From an uncultured Porphyromonadaceae bacterium (lineage in GTDB: Bacteria > Bacteroidota > Bacteroidia > Bacteroidales > Muribaculaceae), in NCBI GenBank assembly GCA_947176615.1, contig CAMWRO010000005.1, positions 1 to 28,879 of the forward strand: DNA of 28,879 nt, in the 5' to 3' direction. The notes beneath the pieces are model-generated. The model saw nothing but the letters and a program-made list of their open reading frames with translations. It did not search any database and was not told the origin of the DNA. The translations under genes were made by a program, and so were the position numbers. Positions 22,975 to 28,879 of this stretch are shown here, piece after piece. How positions within the stretch are numbered: position 1 is the first letter of the stretch; the number at the start of each line of letters is the position of its first letter.

Positions 22975-24588
22975 CTACAGATTGATTTCCTGAGTGCGCT
23001 TTGCCCATTTGAGGATGTGGCACTGTGTCAACATATAATATTTAGTCTCGTCATCGGGTGTGTTGGGGTCAATCGGGGGAAGTTCGGGGTATCCGGGCGA
23101 TGAAACAGATTTAACCTTGAGTTCATACCAGTTATTGCGGAGCATACCGTAACGACCGAGGTATTTCTGATTGTCGCCGTTGTAAGTCGGGTCTCCGAAA
23201 ATCCACGGAGTTTCTTCATCACCGAAGTGCTGAATACGGGCAACATAATAATTGACGCCACCCTTGTAGTAGAGGATGTCTCCCGGAATCAAGTCATTGA
23301 CCTTACCGACAAATGCGTCATCAACGGTTATACCGGCTTTGGAAACGGTAAAGAAATCTTTAGTGATATTGACAATGCCGGCTTTCACGTCGTTGGGCAT
23401 AGCCACTGTGATTTCCGATTCGGCAAGATTGTGAGCCTGCATGGCACGGCCTTTGATATATTCAAGGATTCTCGCAAGGTCATAGGTCTTGCCTTGTACC
23501 ATGTAGAAATCTCCTCCGGGTGTTATTCCTTGAGGGGTATATATGGCTTGGAACACGACGCGGGTTGTCTGCCCCTGAAGCATGTGGTCGATGTCAAAGG
23601 TGTTTTCAAGACAGTATTGGGGATTTTCTTCACCGAATTTGGCGACATAATCACTTTCTTTGGCTCGGTTGAAATAAGTGGCTATATCGGCCTCGTTTCC
23701 CGGCTCGCAATCATTATAGTTAGGGTCGATACCCCAGTAAACACGGTGTGCGCCAATGAAACGAGAGGTTCCCCAGATAGTATTAAATTCATCTTTTAGT
23801 CCGAATGTCTTGTGTACGGCAAACGTTTTTTTGTTTGTGACATCAAGTGTCCATGATTTGATGTCGACCACATCATCTTTGTAGACACCGCTCTCAATAG
23901 TGAGTTGGTCGGGTTGAAGTATCGTCACCTTTGCAACACCGCGTTCAACATAGACTTCGACACCGTTTCCTGCAGCCTGAGCAGCCTCCTTGGTAGGTTT
24001 GATTTTGGTAACATCTATTTTTACAAGAGTGGTGGGACGCTGTGAACCGGGTTCAAAAATTGCCGAGTTGGCCATGAAGAATTGGGGTTTGAACCCTACT
24101 GTAATGGATGCTTCTTTTGCTGCATTCCATTCTTCATAAGTTGTTCCGACAGCCGGTGTTGACACCGTGAAATCCCCCTTTTGAGTATTAAGCATCACCA
24201 ATGCATAATATTCGTCTGCACCTGATTTTAACAACGTCTGAAGCTCGGCTAAAGCAGTGAAATCAGAATAGACATCTTCAATTTCCGAAGGATGTTCCGG
24301 TACCGGTTTCTCGATATTGGCATAGGTCACAAATGTGTAGTCCTTCTCAATGTCACCCACCTTTTTCCACACATACATAACCGCGTCATCCACGGAGTAT
24401 TCGTTGGCAAGGCCCTCCTCATAAGAGACAGCACGGGAACCCGAGGTTGAGGGAAGGTTGATTTTTACCGACAAATATCCCGGAGTGCTTGAGCCGGAAC
24501 CGGTCGTGTCTTTTGTTGGTTCGTCACTGCTGCACGAGGCTATTATGAGTCCCATTGCAGCTACCGAAAATAAATTTTTCAGTTTCAT
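22975..24588 (-). CDS. Mfa1-like major fimbrillin (shaft subunit) lipoprotein
   Basis: A 537-residue precursor. The lipoprotein signal is MKLKNLFSVAAMGLIIASC (C19), then a Ser/Gly/Thr-rich spacer and GYLSVKINLPSTSGSR. R52/A53 is a likely site of arginine-specific processing, comparable to the maturation site after Arg49 in P. gingivalis Mfa1. A typical fimbrillin core follows, including DAVMYVWKKVGD, EVYVERGVAKVTI and a C-terminal strand YYMLTQCHILKWAKRTQEINL. In type V pili, cleavage frees a groove that accepts the donor strand from the next subunit, and subunits polymerise at the outer membrane. It is the first gene of a four-gene fimbrial operon with a long leader (~140 bases) and an unusual G8-containing promoter. 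Confidence 0.88.
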   Translation of the reverse strand: MKLKNLFSVAAMGLIIASCSSDEPTKDTTGSGSSTPGYLSVKINLPSTSGSRAVSYEEGLANEYSVDDAVMYVWKKVGDIEKDYTFVTYANIEKPVPEHPSEIEDVYSDFTALAELQTLLKSGADEYYALVMLNTQKGDFTVSTPAVGTTYEEWNAAKEASITVGFKPQFFMANSAIFEPGSQRPTTLVKIDVTKIKPTKEAAQAAGNGVEVYVERGVAKVTILQPDQLTIESGVYKDDVVDIKSWTLDVTNKKTFAVHKTFGLKDEFNTIWGTSRFIGAHRVYWGIDPNYNDCEPGNEADIATYFNRAKESDYVAKFGEENPQYCLENTFDIDHMLQGQTTRVVFQAIYTPQGITPGGDFYMVQGKTYDLARILEYIKGRAMQAHNLAESEITVAMPNDVKAGIVNITKDFFTVSKAGITVDDAFVGKVNDLIPGDILYYKGGVNYYVARIQHFGDEETPWIFGDPTYNGDNQKYLGRYGMLRNNWYELKVKSVSSPGYPELPPIDPNTPDDETKYYMLTQCHILKWAKRTQEINL

Positions 24589-24730
24589 AAAATTTTAATA
24601 ATTGGTTAAAAGATTTAGTATGATTAATCTATTTTTGTAAAAAAGTAAGGTATGATGTAAAGCCTCGTTTTTGGAAAGAGCGGTATTAAACTCTACACAT
24701 TATTTATAATCTCAAAACTATTTTGCACTG

Positions 24731-24738
24731 CAAATATA
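24731..24738 (-). promoter_or_regulatory. -7 promoter element (TATATTTG) of the fimbrial operon
   Basis: TATATTTG on the minus strand fits TAnnTTTG. Where a -33 TTTG element would lie (about 20 bases upstream, near 24757-24762) there is instead the G8 run preceded by AAA. Predicted transcription start is near 24725, giving a leader of roughly 135-140 bases. Confidence 0.6.
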
Positions 24739-24753
24739 TAAAGAATAAAATTA

Positions 24754-24761
24754 CCCCCCCC
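24754..24761 (-). repeat. Homopolymer of eight G in the fimbrial promoter
   Basis: Eight C on the plus strand, so eight G on the transcribed minus strand, starting 15 bases upstream of the -7 element in a very AT-rich setting. Runs of this kind slip during replication. Changes in length would move upstream elements relative to the -7 box and could switch the promoter on or off. Confidence 0.85.
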
Positions 24762-24878
24762 TTTAACTTACATTAACATAAGCTCACTTAATTCTTTGAA
24801 TAAATTAAGAAACATTCACAAACAATCGGCCATTAATTGCTTTTGTGTGTTTCCCTTGGTGCTTGAAATTGATGATGC

Positions 24879-24909
24879 AAAAACAGGACAAGCTGCACAC
24901 TTGTCCCGT
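24879..24909 (-). terminator. Rho-independent terminator of the aminotransferase gene
   Basis: GGACAAG (24886-24892) pairs with CTTGTCC (24900-24906) around a seven-base loop, extended by AC/GT after one mismatch. On the minus strand it is followed by a U run from A residues at 24879-24883. It starts 58 bases after the stop. Confidence 0.72.
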
Positions 24910-24967
24910 TTAATTATATGCCGGTCAATCCCCGCAAAATATTAAAGCGAAATCTCGGATTACCCTT

Positions 24968-26095
24968 CTAAATCGCAGACTTTAACGCGTCGATTACGCG
25001 AGCGATGTCGCTGTCGGTAAGAGAGGAGCCGCTTGGGAGGCACAGACCGCGGTCAAAAAGGGTCTCCCCTACTTTTTCACCATAGTATGGCGCGCCGCTG
25101 AATACAGGTTGCATGTTCATCGGACGCCACAACAGACGCGTCTCTATGTTGCATTCATTGAGCGCGATGCGCACCTCGTCGGGCGTTTTGCCGGTGGCAG
25201 GGTCAATCTGAATGGTCGAGAGCCAGAAGTTGGAATTAAAGTCAGCCGACGGGTTGCACTGCACGGTCACACCCGGAATGGCAGCAAGGTGGCACACATA
25301 CATCTCATGGATGGCGCGACGACGGGCGACACGCTCGTTTATCTCGTCCATCTGTCCGCAGCCGATGCCCGCTGACACATTTGACAGACGATAGTTATAG
25401 CCGATGACCTCATGATAGTAATATGGCCTGTTTTCACGCGCCTGCGTGGCAAGAAACTTGACACGGTCAGCTGCCTCTCGGGTCGGACAAACAAGCGCGC
25501 CGCCTCCCGAGGTAGTGATAATTTTATTGCCGTTGAAACTCAAGGCCCCATATTGTCCAAGTGTGCCGCATTTGCGACCCTTGTATTCAGAGCCAAGCGC
25601 CTCGGCGGCATCTTCAAGTATTGGGATGTCATATCGGGCGGCAATGTCACGAATCTCGTCCATTTTGGCCGGCATGCCGTAAAGATGGACAGGAATAATG
25701 GCACGGGGGCGACGGCCGGTCTTGCGCTCACGGTCGATGATGGCTTCTTCGAGCAACACGGGCGACATGTTGAACGTGTCAGGCTCGCTGTCGACAAAAA
25801 CGGGTGTAGCACCCTGATATGTGATGGGATTGGCACTTGCCGAAAATGTGAGTGACTGGCATATCACCTCGTCTCCGGCCTTGACACCGAGCATGACAAG
25901 ACCGAGATGGATGGCGGCAGTCCCTGCACTCAGGGCGACCACATGTTGTGCGCCGATATATTCGCCAAGACGGCGTTCAAATTCATCAACATTAGGCCCG
26001 AGGGGCACAATCCAGCTATCTTTGAATGCTTCATCAACCCAGTGGCGTTCAGTTCCGCTGAGATGGGGTTTGGACAACAGTATGCGATTATCCAT
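24968..26095 (-). CDS. DegT/DnrJ/EryC1/StrS-family sugar aminotransferase
   Basis: A 375-residue PLP enzyme of the family that aminates keto-sugar nucleotides for polysaccharides and glycans. Visible motifs are LSKPHLSGTERHWVDEAF at the start, ALSAGTAAIHLGL (PLP phosphate region), VPVHLYGMPAKMDEI, ILEDAAEALGSEYKG and the PLP lysine in LSFNGNKIITTSGGGAL. It resembles PglE-type UDP-4-keto-6-deoxy-GlcNAc aminotransferases from general glycosylation loci. I chose the ATG at 26095 because it follows a good -7 element and aligns with typical MDN starts. It is isolated from other sugar genes here but sits directly upstream of the fimbrial operon, with a terminator between, so co-function is not shown. 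Confidence 0.9.
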   Translation of the reverse strand: MDNRILLSKPHLSGTERHWVDEAFKDSWIVPLGPNVDEFERRLGEYIGAQHVVALSAGTAAIHLGLVMLGVKAGDEVICQSLTFSASANPITYQGATPVFVDSEPDTFNMSPVLLEEAIIDRERKTGRRPRAIIPVHLYGMPAKMDEIRDIAARYDIPILEDAAEALGSEYKGRKCGTLGQYGALSFNGNKIITTSGGGALVCPTREAADRVKFLATQARENRPYYYHEVIGYNYRLSNVSAGIGCGQMDEINERVARRRAIHEMYVCHLAAIPGVTVQCNPSADFNSNFWLSTIQIDPATGKTPDEVRIALNECNIETRLLWRPMNMQPVFSGAPYYGEKVGETLFDRGLCLPSGSSLTDSDIARVIDALKSAI

Positions 26096-26119
26096 GATTA
26101 TATTTTGTTTTTGGTGCCG

Positions 26120-26127
26120 CAAAGGTA
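26120..26127 (-). promoter_or_regulatory. -7 promoter element (TACCTTTG) for the aminotransferase gene
   Basis: TACCTTTG on the minus strand fits TAnnTTTG, 24 bases before the ATG at 26095. It is back-to-back with a plus-strand element at 26150-26157; only 22 bases separate the two. Confidence 0.55.
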
Positions 26128-26149
26128 GGGATTTCCACGGAATAATTGT

Positions 26150-26157
26150 TAAATTTG
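26150..26157 (+). promoter_or_regulatory. -7 promoter element (TAAATTTG) for the lipoprotein-polyprenyl synthase-TatD operon
   Basis: TAAATTTG fits TAnnTTTG and lies 20 bases before the ATG at 26178. Because the opposing promoter is so close, both polymerases could not bind at once. Confidence 0.55.
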
Positions 26158-26177
26158 CACTTACAAAATTCAATCTG

Positions 26178-26663
26178 ATGAAATTCAAGGCAACACTCTT
26201 AGGCGCGATTCTTGTTTCTGCACCGATAATAGCCTGTGGAAATGACGGTGACCGAGGGGCATGTGTAATATGTGTCGATTCGCTCCCCGGAAATCAGGCC
26301 CGTGACATGGCATTGAGACTCGGCCCGGCTGAATCGGCGCGTGTCTTGGTCGACTGGCTCGTTACTGCCGACCGTGCCGACCGGGTATATGCCTCGGAGC
26401 TTGCCCGAGAGCTTTCATCCATTTTCAGTTGCGACACATCGGGACGTGAATTGGAGATATTCAGCACCGCCATCGATGAGGCCAAAGATTCCCTGCCTCC
26501 GGCATCACAAGCCAAGGTTTTCACAGTCGCCGCCACTCCTTCCCGCCTCGGATACATGCTGCGCGACGATGACGCCGCTGCTATTCTCGTGCCACTGATA
26601 GAAAAAGAGTATGCCGCCGACAGCATCGCACTCGCCCAATTTAGAAATTCCTACAATAAATAA
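26178..26663 (+). CDS. Lipoprotein of unknown function, first gene of an isoprenoid operon
   Basis: A 161-residue protein with a lipoprotein signal, MKFKATLLGAILVSAPIIAC (C20). The mature part contains CVICVD soon after the anchor and then a mainly helical, acidic sequence (RLGPAESARVLVDWLVTADRADR, ELARELSSIFSCDTSGRELEIFSTAIDEAK). The C-terminus resembles small Bacteroidota lipoproteins of no known function. I recognise no domain. A longer frame upstream to 25821 is only the shadow of the aminotransferase gene. It is four bases before the polyprenyl synthase, so it is probably co-transcribed and perhaps coupled. Confidence 0.78.
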   Translation: MKFKATLLGAILVSAPIIACGNDGDRGACVICVDSLPGNQARDMALRLGPAESARVLVDWLVTADRADRVYASELARELSSIFSCDTSGRELEIFSTAIDEAKDSLPPASQAKVFTVAATPSRLGYMLRDDDAAAILVPLIEKEYAADSIALAQFRNSYNK

Positions 26664-26667
26664 CGAT

Positions 26668-27630
26668 ATGCTTACCTACGACAAATATCTCGCGACGGTC
26701 AACCGCGCAATAGAGCGTCTCGCGCTCCCTGATTCTCCCGCCGGACTTTATGACCCCATACGTTACACACTCTCAGCCGGAGGGAAACGAATACGGCCGG
26801 TGTTGACTCTGGCGGCATGTGATGCCTTTGACCGCGACCCCATGACCTCAATACATCAGGCTGTGGCAATAGAGATGTTCCATAATTTCACTTTATTGCA
26901 TGACGATGTCATGGATAAAGCCGATATGCGGCGCGGATTGCCTACCGTTCATCGCAAGTGGAATGAAGAAACCGCCATCCTATCAGGCGACGCCATGCTG
27001 ACCACCGCGACAATGCTCCTCTCGATTCATGCCGAGAGCCGACTTGCTACGGCTCTCGACCTGTTCAACGGAACGGCGATGAAGATTTACGAAGGCCAGC
27101 AGCTTGACATGGATTTCGAGAAAAGACTGGATGTCACGGTTGCCGAGTACATGGAAATGATCAGATTTAAGACATCGGTATTGCTCGGCTGCGCCTGCGC
27201 GATGGGAGCGCTGATGGCCGATGTCAACATTGAGATGCAACAGCGTTTCTTTGAATATGGCGAAAATCTCGGCCTTGCGTTCCAGCTGCAGGATGACTTC
27301 CTTGACACATTCGGTAATCCCGACACATTCGGCAAAGCTATCGGCGGCGACATTCTGAACGACAAGAAAACTTGGTTGCTCATTACCGCACTTGGCGAAG
27401 ACAAGACAGGGACGGTCAAGTCTCTACTCGGTCCCACCGACAATCCGGCCGAGAAAATCGAAGCCGTCATGAAAGTGTACCGCGACCTTAATCTTCCCGA
27501 GCGCATCCACGAGCTTATTGACCGCCACATCGCTGATGCCATCGAGGCTCTTGACAAGATGCAGCTGCGCGACGAAGCGCGTGAATTTTTCGTTGAACTC
27601 GCCTTGAAATCGGCCACACGCGACAAGTGA
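26668..27630 (+). CDS. Polyprenyl (probably farnesyl/geranylgeranyl) diphosphate synthase
   Basis: A 320-residue all-trans isoprenyl diphosphate synthase that condenses DMAPP or an allylic diphosphate with IPP. The first aspartate-rich motif is LLHDDVMD (D79, D80, D83) followed by KADMRRG, and the second is QLQDDFLD (D209, D210, D213). GGKRIRP near residue 38 is the diphosphate-binding motif. Phe74 lies five residues before the first motif, a bulky position that in the family limits product length, pointing to a C15-C20 product. Octaprenyl-type enzymes usually have Ala there. I chose the ATG at 26668, four bases after the lipoprotein stop. It overlaps the TatD gene by one base (TGATG). Confidence 0.92.
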   Translation: MLTYDKYLATVNRAIERLALPDSPAGLYDPIRYTLSAGGKRIRPVLTLAACDAFDRDPMTSIHQAVAIEMFHNFTLLHDDVMDKADMRRGLPTVHRKWNEETAILSGDAMLTTATMLLSIHAESRLATALDLFNGTAMKIYEGQQLDMDFEKRLDVTVAEYMEMIRFKTSVLLGCACAMGALMADVNIEMQQRFFEYGENLGLAFQLQDDFLDTFGNPDTFGKAIGGDILNDKKTWLLITALGEDKTGTVKSLLGPTDNPAEKIEAVMKVYRDLNLPERIHELIDRHIADAIEALDKMQLRDEAREFFVELALKSATRDK

Positions 27631-28400
27631 TGATAGATACCCACACCCACCTCTATCTCGACGAATTTTCTTCGGATTGCGACGAGGTCATGCATCGAGC
27701 GATTGAAAGCGGTGTTGAGCGAATGATTTTCCCAAACGTCGATTTATCGACCGTTGGACCGATGCTTGAACTCCATTCCCGCTATTCCGAAAATACATTT
27801 GTGGCTATGGGACTCCACCCCACCGAGGTGAAAGAGACGTGGCGCGACGACCTTGCCAAGATAGAAAGCCTCTTTGATAACAGTTCGGCACGCTATGTCG
27901 CAGTCGGAGAAATCGGGATTGACCTATACTGGGACAAGACATTCCGCAATGAACAGATGAAAGTATTCGCCCGTCAGGTTGAAATCGCACTGGACCGAAA
28001 CCTCCCGATAATCATCCATTGCCGCGACGGTCTCGACGAGGTTCTTGAGGTTCTTGATGCGGCAAGCGCAGTCCCCCGCGGAGTTTTCCACAGTTTCGGG
28101 GGCACGGTGGAAGATGTCGCACGAATCAGGCAGACCGGAGACTTCTACTTCGGCATAAACGGCATCGTCACATTCAAAAACTCTCGGTTACGCGAAGTCC
28201 TTCCGACAATAGGACTCGACCGCATTCTTCTTGAAACCGACGCCCCCTATCTCGCCCCTGTCCCTCACCGTGGCAAGCGGAATGAATCCTCGTTTCTTCC
28301 CGCCACGGCTGCGGTCGTGGCCGACGCGCTCGCATTGCCGGTCGACAAAGTTGACCGCGCGACGAGTCAAAATGCCGTTACATTGTTTGGATTGACATGA
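27630..28400 (+). CDS. TatD-family metal-dependent deoxyribonuclease
   Basis: A 256-residue TIM-barrel hydrolase. Metal ligands are in place: H5 and H7 in MIDTHTHL, E94 in AVGEIGIDLYWD, H130 in IIIHCRDG, H154 in FHSFGG and D204 in LLETDAPYLAP. This is the typical TatD/YcfH pattern of Mg-dependent 3'-5' DNA exonucleases involved in repair and DNA turnover; other substrates such as D-aminoacyl-tRNA have been suggested for some members. The ATG at 27630 is preferred over a GTG three bases earlier because the His-x-His motif then follows directly. The stop-start overlap TGATG with the synthase gene indicates translational coupling. It is last in the operon. Confidence 0.93.
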   Translation: MIDTHTHLYLDEFSSDCDEVMHRAIESGVERMIFPNVDLSTVGPMLELHSRYSENTFVAMGLHPTEVKETWRDDLAKIESLFDNSSARYVAVGEIGIDLYWDKTFRNEQMKVFARQVEIALDRNLPIIIHCRDGLDEVLEVLDAASAVPRGVFHSFGGTVEDVARIRQTGDFYFGINGIVTFKNSRLREVLPTIGLDRILLETDAPYLAPVPHRGKRNESSFLPATAAVVADALALPVDKVDRATSQNAVTLFGLT

Positions 28401-28417
28401 TATAATCCGTAACTTTG
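28386..28417 (+). promoter_or_regulatory. Promoter of guaA (TTTG at 28386, TAACTTTG at 28410)
   Basis: TTTG at 28386-28389 and TAACTTTG at 28410-28417 are separated by 20 bases, the full Bacteroidota -33/-7 consensus. The -33 element overlaps the 3' end of the TatD gene. The ATG at 28456 is 38 bases downstream. I saw no purine riboswitch in the short leader. Confidence 0.65.
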
Positions 28418-28455
28418 CACCCACGAATCAACGAATCAATTCACAACACATCTCA

Positions 28456-28879
28456 TGCAGGAAAAAATCATTATCCTCGACTTTGGCTCGCAGACCACGC
28501 AGCTCATCGGCCGCCGTGTGCGCGAGTTGAACATGTATTGCGAAATTGTTCCCTATAACAAGTTCCCCTATGATGACCCGTCGGTTATCGGCGTGATTCT
28601 GTCAGGATCGCCATTCTCGGTATATGATGAAAAAGCGTTCAAGACTGACCTTTCGCGCCTGCGTGGCCATCTGCCCGTTCTCGGAATCTGTTACGGGGCA
28701 CAGTTTATTGCCTACACATCGGGCGGCTCTGTCGAGCCCGCCGGGTCACGCGAATATGGCCGTGCCCACTTGACCACAATGGATCTCGGCAATCCTCTGC
28801 TGAAAGACATGCAACTCGGCACTCAGGTGTGGATGAGCCACGGCGACACCATCACTTCTGTACCCGAGTCGTTTAAAGT
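28456..28879 (+). CDS. guaA: GMP synthase, glutamine amidotransferase domain (cut by window edge)
   Basis: The reading frame starts MQEKIIILDFGSQTTQLIGR at 28456 and runs open for 141 codons to the window edge. It is a class I glutamine amidotransferase domain: IGVILSGSPFSVYD (oxyanion strand), the nucleophile C79 in VLGICYGAQFIAY, and the catalytic histidine in VWMSHGDTI. GuaA takes ammonia from glutamine to convert XMP to GMP in purine synthesis. The ATP pyrophosphatase and dimerisation domains lie outside the window. It is separated from the TatD gene by 55 bases and has a consensus promoter, so it is an independent unit. Confidence 0.92.

Larger units (their letters stand above)
24589..24967. 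other. 379-base non-coding region between the aminotransferase and fimbrial operon
   Basis: AT-rich region without a plausible gene. From the right it holds the terminator of the aminotransferase (24879-24909), an AT-rich stretch that may contain regulator sites, a G8 tract and the -7 element of the fimbrial operon, then a leader of about 140 bases before the Mfa1-like start. No flanking long inverted repeats of an invertible promoter were seen. Confidence 0.7.

Noticed and set aside
24589..24967. Invertible promoter (site-specific inversion) upstream of the fimbrial operon
   Set aside because: I looked for paired inverted repeats flanking the -7 element and found only short AT-rich matches; the G8 tract is the better candidate for variation.
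25821..26177. In-frame extension of the plus-strand lipoprotein to 25821
   Set aside because: It is antisense to the aminotransferase and lacks the signal sequence, which begins only at 26178 behind a good promoter.
1..28879. CRISPR arrays, insertion sequences, tRNA or rRNA genes, attachment sites
   Set aside because: No regularly spaced repeats, transposase genes, cloverleaf-like T-arm sequences or direct-repeat boundaries were seen by eye.

Overview
The window looks like a chromosomal segment from a gut-type member of the Bacteroidales (Bacteroidota), possibly Muribaculaceae-like; I infer the family and cannot prove it. Three signs support the order. The promoters carry the Bacteroidota -7 element TAnnTTTG instead of a sigma70 TATAAT box. 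The protein families are typical of the phylum: PorQ, FimB/Mfa2 and Mfa1 fimbrial proteins, DUF4250, DUF4924 and an EF-G2 paralogue. Lipoprotein signals and TonB proteins are frequent. I saw no tRNA, rRNA, CRISPR array, insertion sequence or prophage gene.

Region by region. 1-2440 (minus): the 5' part of a TonB-dependent receptor gene, then an operon of a small unknown protein, a lysophospholipid-type acyltransferase and an omega-amidase-type nitrilase. 2454-7260 (minus): threonine synthase under its own promoter, and a compact operon porQ-cmk-ispH-exonuclease-small lipoprotein. 7394-8490: a short TonB C-terminal-domain protein, a convergent DUF4250 gene and a 405-base non-coding gap that may hold a small RNA. 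8491-13350: lon and a divergent EF-G2-type translation factor (fusA2), with a CRP/FNR-like palindrome between them. 13373-16330: a small outer-membrane protein, menD convergent on it, and a DUF4924 gene divergent from menD.

16382-24761 (minus) is the most distinctive part. It is a complete four-gene Mfa/Fim-type fimbrial operon: Mfa1-like shaft fimbrillin, FimB/Mfa2-family anchor, a ~998-residue lipoprotein ending in three modules that resemble starch-binding CBM26, and a tip lipoprotein with a BACON-like segment and a C-terminal paralogous (FISUMP-like) domain. Its promoter has a run of eight G residues where the -33 element should be, a plausible phase-variation switch. A strong hairpin between shaft and anchor genes could set subunit ratios.

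24968-28879: a DegT-type sugar aminotransferase (minus), then a divergent plus-strand operon of an unknown lipoprotein, a short-chain polyprenyl diphosphate synthase and a TatD-family metal hydrolase, then the start of guaA (GMP synthase), cut by the window edge.

Housekeeping metabolism (isoprenoid, menaquinone, threonine and GMP synthesis, cytidylate salvage, proteolysis) surrounds one accessory surface-adhesion locus. ispH and the polyprenyl synthase feed the isoprenoid route that menaquinone made through MenD also depends on.
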